A DNA stretch of 64,000 nucleotides, taken from assembly GCF_000621625.1 (NCBI RefSeq), contig NZ_JHXV01000005.1, positions 62,001-126,000 of the forward strand, given 5' to 3'. The position numbers were made by a program, and so were the translations under genes. This document shows positions 58,938 to 64,000 of the stretch, piece by piece. The notes under the pieces are model-generated. The model had not been told where the DNA came from and did not search any database. It saw nothing but the letters and a program-made list of their open reading frames with translations. Position 1 is the stretch's first letter, and each line of letters begins with the position of its first letter. This stretch comes from Crocinitomix catalasitica ATCC 23190 (GTDB taxonomy: Bacteria > Bacteroidota > Bacteroidia > Flavobacteriales_D > Crocinitomicaceae).

Positions 58938-59741
58938 ATGGAAGGTTTTTTTTCTATCATTTACATAGGGAGTAATCGTTTTAACGAGGAGCAAATAGCA
59001 ATTGGTATAATTGCTAATCTTAACGGTATTCCGTGTTTTTCTATTTCTGATCGAAAATTGAATTTTGCAATTCACGGAATGAGTGCTGATATGAAGGCTG
59101 CTATTCGTAAAGGATTTAGACTCATGGATTTTGACGTTAATAAAATTAAAAGAGGTGAAGAAACTTTATCATTGTTCGATCCTCCTTATGCTAAAAAACT
59201 ATTGTCGGAATTAAGTGTCAATAAGAAGGGAGTAATACGTTATTCACAGTTGTATGAAGCGCGTTTTGCCAAGGATTTTGTTTTTGAAGAATTATTCAAA
59301 AAAATAATCGGCGAACAGCTCGTTGAAAACTTAAAGCCAGTCAAAAAAGCTTCGTTTAAACAAATATTTAGAGAGTTTGCAAATGAAAGTCGATTTGATA
59401 GCTTTACACGCGGTTTTAAAATGAGAGCAGATTCTTTTCCGATAATCTATTCGGACGCTACGATTGATCTTTTACGAAAGTCGAATTTTTATACCGTGTT
59501 TTATACGATTGATTTCACCTCCAGTCGCATAACAATTCAAAATAACCTTGCTAAATTCAGGACTATTATAACAAGTCTGCAATTGGTTTCTCAAGCTGAA
59601 GGAATGGGGAAGGGGCGGTACTATTTGGTATACGAAAATGCATCGATAAAACTAAACCAAGAATTGATTGAAATGGTGAAGATTGAAAAACAATCAGGAT
59701 TCGAATTAATTCGAATGTCAGAGGTTAAAGATAAGATATAA
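58938..59741 (+). CDS. Unknown protein, DUF3037-like N-terminal half
   Basis: A 267-residue soluble protein. The N-terminus (FFSIIYIGSNRFNEEQIAIG, then IIANLNGIPCFSISD) loosely resembles DUF3037, whose members show a phe-tyr-rich strand followed by E-x-x-N/I-x-G-v; this is tentative. The C-terminal half has no match and contains GMGKGRYYLVYENASIKLNQ. It follows the pcm-coupled unknown gene by 8 nt, and its stop abuts the stop of the LRR lipoprotein gene (no intergenic bases). Some DUF3037 proteins pair with HipA-like partners, but the preceding gene shows no kinase motif. Confidence 0.5.
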   Translation: MEGFFSIIYIGSNRFNEEQIAIGIIANLNGIPCFSISDRKLNFAIHGMSADMKAAIRKGFRLMDFDVNKIKRGEETLSLFDPPYAKKLLSELSVNKKGVIRYSQLYEARFAKDFVFEELFKKIIGEQLVENLKPVKKASFKQIFREFANESRFDSFTRGFKMRADSFPIIYSDATIDLLRKSNFYTVFYTIDFTSSRITIQNNLAKFRTIITSLQLVSQAEGMGKGRYYLVYENASIKLNQELIEMVKIEKQSGFELIRMSEVKDKI

Positions 59742-60488
59742 TTATCTGACAATAAGATTAAAGCGAAAGTTATTTGAACGAACAGTTAAGCATCTTGGAG
59801 CAAAACTCAAAGTTCCACCATCAATATATAAAGTTTCTAAATTTCTCATCTGACAAATCTGATCAGAGATGTTTATTTCAGGGCCAGAAAATGTCAAGTC
59901 GAGCGAATTTAAACTTGTTAAATTGTACAATTCGTTAGGTAAATATTGCAAATTGTTTCGACCAATTTCAAACTCTCTTAACCCAGTCATCTTATCTATC
60001 GATTTTGGCAAGGTAAGTAGTAAATTATTACCAACATAGAAATGACTTAAATACTGTAAATTAGAAATAGACTCCGGTAATGAAGTCAAACGATTAAAAT
60101 TCAACCTAAATAATTCAAGTTTTACTAAATTTCCAATAGAGTTTGGTAGAAACTCGATTTTATTAGCTTTCAGTGATAATTCTTCCAATTCAACTAATAG
60201 TCCAATCTCTTCTGGAATTGAAATAATGTCATTTCTACTGAGGACTAACTTTTTTAAGTTGGTTAACAATCTAATTTCCTTTGGAATATGAGTTAATTTA
60301 TTATTGTGAAGATTTAATACTTCTAAATCTGTTAGGTTAAACACATAGCTTGGAATCTCCGTCAATCCTTTGTTGTTGAGATTTAGTCTTAGTTTTGTTT
60401 TTTTTTTTGTTGCGTATTTAGAATTACAAGAGCCGAATATTAGTAAAAAACCGATAAAAGAAGTAATTAATAGTGATTGCAATTTCAT
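59742..60488 (-). CDS. Leucine-rich-repeat lipoprotein
   Basis: A 248-residue lipoprotein with a lipobox FGSC (Cys21) and about eight 23-residue leucine-rich repeats (about 35-235). The repeats are of the LxxLxLxxNxLxxLPxxIxxL type: LEVLNLHNNKLTHIPKEIRL, LKKLVLSRNDIISIPEEIGL, LEELSLKANKIEFLPNSIGN. The last 10 residues are not repeats. It probably acts on the outer-membrane or periplasmic face as a binding module. It is co-transcribed with alkC and ispE upstream (13-nt gap to alkC). The ligand is unknown. Confidence 0.82.
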   Translation of the reverse strand: MKLQSLLITSFIGFLLIFGSCNSKYATKKKTKLRLNLNNKGLTEIPSYVFNLTDLEVLNLHNNKLTHIPKEIRLLTNLKKLVLSRNDIISIPEEIGLLVELEELSLKANKIEFLPNSIGNLVKLELFRLNFNRLTSLPESISNLQYLSHFYVGNNLLLTLPKSIDKMTGLREFEIGRNNLQYLPNELYNLTSLNSLDLTFSGPEINISDQICQMRNLETLYIDGGTLSFAPRCLTVRSNNFRFNLIVR

Positions 60489-60501
60489 AAAAAAAGTGTT
60501 G

Positions 60502-61578
60502 TTAGGTTAAATGAAATTGAATCTTCTCAATATCGTTTCCGTTGACTACTAAATTAATAAAATGAATTCCTCTATAATGTTTGCGTGTCGACAAATCTTT
60601 AAAATCTAGTTTTTTGACCAGGTTTAATGACTGATTCGAATTAAGCGTGGTTTCAGTCAATTGGAATATTTTCCGATTATGTTTTCCGGTTTTTTTCAAA
60701 TAGTCAATAGCATATTCAAGTCTAAATTTAGCCTCGGGTCCATTATTTTTAATTGAGATATGTAGTTTGCTAATTCCTCCAAATTCTATTTGTGAATCTT
60801 GAATAGCGAAGGAGTTTAGCTTTAAATTATCAATCGTGCCAAAGCCGAATAGCGACATTGCTTCTTGATTGCCTTGTTTTAATAATGTGCGCAGCGCATG
60901 TTTAGCGACCCATTCTGTAGTTTTCGTCTTTTTCGCCCATCGATTGATATTTCTCAAAACCAAATCCGGGTGATGTTTCGATATATCATTCCAATTATTT
61001 GCAACACTTCTATATACATAATCCTCTTTGTCGTTTTTAAGGCGATCGAGAATAGGAAGAATTGGTTGTGGATTGTCAATGTATTGAGTGAGTTTCATAG
61101 CCCATGGTAAAAGCGGCCTACATCCTTCACTTGCCAGACGGCGAACATGAAAATTTTCACTTTCTGCCCACTTATAAAGGTGTTCAATTGTATTTGGGTT
61201 TTGTATAAGGAACGGTCTGATTGCAAATTCACTTGTCGAATACTGAGTGAATGTTTCTAAAGCCATTAATGAAGTCGGAGCATGCTCTAAACCATATAAT
61301 TCTACAAATGTCGGAAAGATGGTTCCTGTATAACCTTTAAAATTTGGTGCAACATTTTTTAAAATAGCAATCTGTTTGTCATAGTCGTATGGTAAGAATT
61401 GATACATTTTTTCAGCAATGTGAATCCCTCGTGCTTTTAATTCTTTTTCTTTCCAATCATTGTTTAAGATGCTGTTAATAAAGTTTTTATCATCGAGTTT
61501 TACATCAGTTTTTTTAATAGATTTAGCTAATGATTTGATGAATTCATCATTATACATAAATTTTAATTGCTCTGCCAT
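60502..61578 (-). CDS. alkC: AlkC-like DNA alkylation repair protein with Ig-like C-terminal domain
   Basis: A 358-residue HEAT-repeat DNA glycosylase of the AlkC branch. The HEAT core (about 1-250) carries the conserved VRRLASEGCRPLLPWAMKLT stretch, characteristic of AlkC. A C-terminal Ig-like domain (about 255-358, GISKLHISIKNNGPEAKFRL) follows, as in the structurally described AlkC that has such a domain. AlkC removes N3-methyl-adenine and related bases without flipping them. It is three bases from ispE, in an unusual isoprenoid/DNA-repair/LRR transcript. The family is clear; the exact lesion range is not. Confidence 0.83.
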   Translation of the reverse strand: MAEQLKFMYNDEFIKSLAKSIKKTDVKLDDKNFINSILNNDWKEKELKARGIHIAEKMYQFLPYDYDKQIAILKNVAPNFKGYTGTIFPTFVELYGLEHAPTSLMALETFTQYSTSEFAIRPFLIQNPNTIEHLYKWAESENFHVRRLASEGCRPLLPWAMKLTQYIDNPQPILPILDRLKNDKEDYVYRSVANNWNDISKHHPDLVLRNINRWAKKTKTTEWVAKHALRTLLKQGNQEAMSLFGFGTIDNLKLNSFAIQDSQIEFGGISKLHISIKNNGPEAKFRLEYAIDYLKKTGKHNRKIFQLTETTLNSNQSLNLVKKLDFKDLSTRKHYRGIHFINLVVNGNDIEKIQFHLT

Positions 61579-61581
61579 AAA

Positions 61582-62382
61582 TTAAAGTTTACCTATCCAT
61601 TCAAAGTATTCAGGGAAAGTATTTTTAGGTATAATTTTATAAATCCCAAATAAAGATGAGCCTGATCCAGACATACTAGAGTAAAGCGCACCTTCATGTA
61701 GTAACTTAGTCTTTATCGTTTGTAATTCTGGATGCTCGTTAAAAACAGCTGATTCAAAATCGTTTCGGATTTTGCCCTGCCAATCTTGTATAGAACCTTT
61801 AATAAATTGTTCTTCGTCTAGTGCAGAGCTAAAATTTTCAATTTTACTAAAAGCGTTCGCAGTACTTATATGAATATTTGGATGAACGATTTTAATGAAA
61901 TAATTAGATAAATTTAAATTAATAGGACTCATTACCTCACCTATGCCTGTTATTAAGTGGGGAGAATTCATGATGAAAAAGGGACAATCACTACCTAACT
62001 CCAAAGATATCTGTTTTAAAATAGTATCGCTTAAATTTAATTCGAACAACTTATTTAATAAACAAAGAGTTGCAGATGCATCCGCAGATCCACCTCCAAG
62101 ACCAGCACCAGTTGGAACTATTTTATGTAAATGAATTTTTACGGGACTTAAACCATATTTCGACTTCATCAGGTTATAGGCTCGAATAATCAGGTTGTTT
62201 TCAGGTGAACAATCAATTTCTACACCAGTTGATGAATAAGAAAAACTGTCACTTTTCACTATTTCAAGAATATCAGACAAGTCTGTAGGATAAAAAACAC
62301 TTGATAAATTATGGTACCCATCAAGTCGTTTACCAATGATATTCAGACCTATATTAATTTTAGTTTTTGGGTAAACAACCAT
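61582..62382 (-). CDS. ispE: 4-diphosphocytidyl-2-C-methyl-D-erythritol kinase
   Basis: A 266-residue GHMP-family kinase of the non-mevalonate isoprenoid pathway, phosphorylating CDP-methylerythritol. The N-terminal AKIN-type motif reads PKTKINIGLNIIGKRLDGYHNL, followed by the GHMP glycine loop PTGAGLGGGSADASATL and the C-terminal SMSGSGSSLFGIY. The length is normal. It is first in the ispE-alkC-LRR operon. On the minus strand the octamer TATCTTCG at about 62399-62406 is a near match to the -7 box. The start is well supported. Confidence 0.93.
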   Translation of the reverse strand: MVVYPKTKINIGLNIIGKRLDGYHNLSSVFYPTDLSDILEIVKSDSFSYSSTGVEIDCSPENNLIIRAYNLMKSKYGLSPVKIHLHKIVPTGAGLGGGSADASATLCLLNKLFELNLSDTILKQISLELGSDCPFFIMNSPHLITGIGEVMSPINLNLSNYFIKIVHPNIHISTANAFSKIENFSSALDEEQFIKGSIQDWQGKIRNDFESAVFNEHPELQTIKTKLLHEGALYSSMSGSGSSLFGIYKIIPKNTFPEYFEWIGKL

Positions 62383-62453
62383 CTTTTTAAAATTTATTCG
62401 AAGATAATCTTAAATTTAAAATAAATCGGTACGATTAAGAATCAAAAAAACAC

Positions 62454-62461
62454 TAAATTTG
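62454..62461 (+). promoter_or_regulatory. Putative -7 box for accA
   Basis: TAAATTTG matches TAnnTTTG, 17 nt before the ATG at 62479, in the 96-nt divergent gap between ispE and accA. Confidence 0.5.
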
Positions 62462-62478
62462 AATTTCCAAAAAATAAA

Positions 62479-63441
62479 ATGATGGCAAACTTTTTACCTT
62501 TTGAAGAACCGATAAATAGTATTGAAGAAGAGATAGTAAAAGCAAAGGAAATTGAAACAAATTCCGGAGTAGACACTTCTAAAATGGTTCGAGATCTTCA
62601 AAAACAGTTAAAAAAAACAACTGAAGATATATTTAAAAAGTTGACTCCATGGCAACGTGTTCAATTATCTAGACACCCTGATAGACCATATTCATTAGAT
62701 TATATCAAATCTTTAACGGATGGAACTTTTATTGAGTTACATGGTGATCGAAATGTGCGAGATGATAAGGCAATGATCGGTGGTTTTGGTCAAATTGATG
62801 GCAAAACAATGATGTTTGTAGGTCAACAAAAAGGAAGTAATACTAAACTCAGACAATACAGAAATTTCGGTATGCCTAATCCAGAAGGATATAGGAAGGC
62901 CTTAAGATTGTTTAGATTGGCTGAAAAATTTAATAAACCAATTGTTACTTTAATTGATACTCCAGGTGCTTTTCCAGGTTTAGAAGCTGAAGAAAGAGGA
63001 CAAGGTGAAGCTATCGCTCGTAATATCTATGAGATGATGAACCTTAAAGTACCAGTGATTTGTATCATTATAGGTGAAGGTGCTTCAGGCGGAGCTTTAG
63101 GCATTGGTGCGGGTGATAAAGTAATAATGCTAGAAAATTCATGGTATTCTGTTATTTCCCCTGAAAATTGTTCTACCATTTTATGGAGAAGTTGGGATTT
63201 TAAGGAGCGTGCAGCAGAAGTTCTTAAATTAACTTCAACGGATATGAAAGAGTTACGTATCGTTGACGAGATTATAGATGAACCATTAGGTGGAGCACAT
63301 CGTGATAGAGAGAAAACATATAGTAATGTTAAATCTTCAATTATAAAAAATATCGCTAAACTAGAAAAAATGGATCCAGATAAACGTTGTGATGCTAGAA
63401 TAGAGAAGTATTGTGCAATGGGTGTTTTTAACGGAAAGTAA
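62479..63441 (+). CDS. accA: Acetyl-CoA carboxylase carboxyltransferase subunit alpha
   Basis: A 320-residue subunit that, with AccD, transfers carboxyl from biotin to acetyl-CoA to form malonyl-CoA. Family segments: [55 protein letters not shown], the acyl-CoA loop [22 protein letters not shown] (about 153-175) and [12 protein letters not shown]. Two tandem ATGs begin the gene (62479 and 62482); the reading frame supports either. The family and function are secure. The partner accD is not in the window. Confidence 0.96.
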   Translation: MMANFLPFEEPINSIEEEIVKAKEIETNSGVDTSKMVRDLQKQLKKTTEDIFKKLTPWQRVQLSRHPDRPYSLDYIKSLTDGTFIELHGDRNVRDDKAMIGGFGQIDGKTMMFVGQQKGSNTKLRQYRNFGMPNPEGYRKALRLFRLAEKFNKPIVTLIDTPGAFPGLEAEERGQGEAIARNIYEMMNLKVPVICIIIGEGASGGALGIGAGDKVIMLENSWYSVISPENCSTILWRSWDFKERAAEVLKLTSTDMKELRIVDEIIDEPLGGAHRDREKTYSNVKSSIIKNIAKLEKMDPDKRCDARIEKYCAMGVFNGK

Positions 63442-63467
63442 GTTTAAATTATAGCAGATATTTATTT

Positions 63468-64000
63468 ATGATTGGTAGCGATTACGAGAAAATTGAATTC
63501 GTATTATTCAATTTAAATTTACTCGAACCAATGGGGTTTATCACGGATACCTTATTGGCTATATTGAGTATTACTTTAGGATTAAAGCTTAGAAAATTAA
63601 AAATTTATCATCCCTTTAAAACCTATTGGATTGCATTTTTCTATATTTTCGGTATAGGTGCTTTTCTTGGCGGTTTAGGACATTTATTCTTTAATTATTG
63701 GGGCGTTAGTGGTAAATTTCCTTCTTGGATTTCAGGACCAATTGCAATTTATACTTTAGAACAGGCAATGATTTCTGTGCACCCTAATCAAAGTCGATTA
63801 GGTTTATATAAATTATTATCCTTTTGGAAATTAATTATAGTGTTTACTATTTTTACTTTGGTATGTATTTATCTACCCATCTATGAAAATCCAACATTAG
63901 CTTTTCTTCCTTCAGCAATAAACACAATTTTAGGAGTCGTTTTAACAGCTGGAATTTTAGCTAGGTATTATGCTAAAACCGTCAATAATGCATATATGTA
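63468..64000 (+). CDS. Polytopic membrane protein, truncated at the window edge
   Basis: An open reading frame of 177 codons that starts at ATG 63468, 26 nt after accA, and runs off the right edge. It encodes six or so hydrophobic helices (FITDTLLAILSITLGLKL, YWIAFFYIFGIGAFLGGLG, LLSFWKLIIVFTIFTLVCIY, LAFLPSAINTILGVVLTAGI) linked by short charged loops, with no signal peptide. The layout resembles DUF6962-type or other small integral membrane proteins of Bacteroidota, but no family can be asserted. The N-terminus (MIGSDYEKIEFVLFNLN) is soluble. It may share the accA transcript. Confidence 0.7.
   Translation, partial: MIGSDYEKIEFVLFNLNLLEPMGFITDTLLAILSITLGLKLRKLKIYHPFKTYWIAFFYIFGIGAFLGGLGHLFFNYWGVSGKFPSWISGPIAIYTLEQAMISVHPNQSRLGLYKLLSFWKLIIVFTIFTLVCIYLPIYENPTLAFLPSAINTILGVVLTAGILARYYAKTVNNAYM

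Overview
The window is AT-rich, densely coded chromosome from a Bacteroidota bacterium, most likely a Flavobacteriales member. The evidence is three secreted proteins with type IX secretion (T9SS) C-terminal signals of type A or B, SprB-like repeats, many lipoproteins, and the Bacteroidota -7 promoter octamer TAnnTTTG just upstream of many starts. Several families are typical of this phylum: DUF6702 next to an M1 peptidase, DUF4878, DUF5522, a SiaB-type kinase and a split transketolase. There is no rRNA, tRNA, CRISPR array, insertion sequence or prophage, so this looks like core chromosome with a few accessory stretches. The exact genus cannot be read from the sequence.

Layout. 1-1.3 kb: the start of rarA (cut by the window edge) and an LpxL-like acyltransferase. 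1.5-6.2 kb: a four-gene operon of WG-repeat protein, TonB-like protein, AAC(3)-fold acetyltransferase and ACC-deaminase/D-cysteine-desulfhydrase-like enzyme, with overlapping stops and starts. 6.1-14.6 kb: lipoproteins, a YbiT-type ABC-F ATPase, a vanadium-haloperoxidase-like lipoprotein, a T9SS cargo protein, a two-domain VOC protein and two small secreted repeat proteins. 14.6-21.5 kb: DUF819 membrane protein, DUF1573 protein, DUF6702 protein, M1 peptidase and a membrane J-domain protein. 21.5-22.6 kb: an accessory patch with a decayed aminotransferase fragment and an orphan secreted protein. 22.6-28.7 kb: a class-III aminotransferase, an ECF sigma/anti-sigma/Spy-like trio, and a split transketolase interrupted by a secreted VWA protein. 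28.9-39.9 kb: a large T9SS type B surface protein, YchF, a LytS/LytR two-component pair, a CocE-type hydrolase, an RlmD-type methyltransferase and a tandem SiaB-like kinase. 40.1-48.7 kb: TPMT-like methyltransferase, GAPDH, small envelope proteins, fdhD-fhs, an SpmA/SpmB-like transporter-family protein and a YciO-family protein. 48.8-57.5 kb: a DUF5522 mini-protein coupled to a T9SS subtilase, an Omp85-like barrel, an AspB-type aminotransferase, an MsbA-like exporter and an EamA transporter. 57.6-64 kb: pcm with two unknown genes, ispE-alkC-LRR lipoprotein, accA and a truncated membrane protein.

How the genes relate. Housekeeping genes (rarA, ybiT-like, ychF, rlmD, gapA, fhs, ispE, accA, pcm) are interleaved with envelope and secretion-related genes. 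Genome economy is extreme: five convergent gene pairs overlap at their 3' ends, two pairs abut or nearly so, and many co-directional pairs overlap as TAATG, TAGTG or ATGA. The oddities most worth following are the remnant of a second aminotransferase beside the intact one, a subtilase whose catalytic Asp position is Glu, a kinase made of two SiaB-like halves, an ABC-F protein with an erased second P-loop, and uncharacterised operons at 1.5-6.2 kb and 58.3-59.7 kb. No complete, obviously new multi-gene system such as a defence island is evident.
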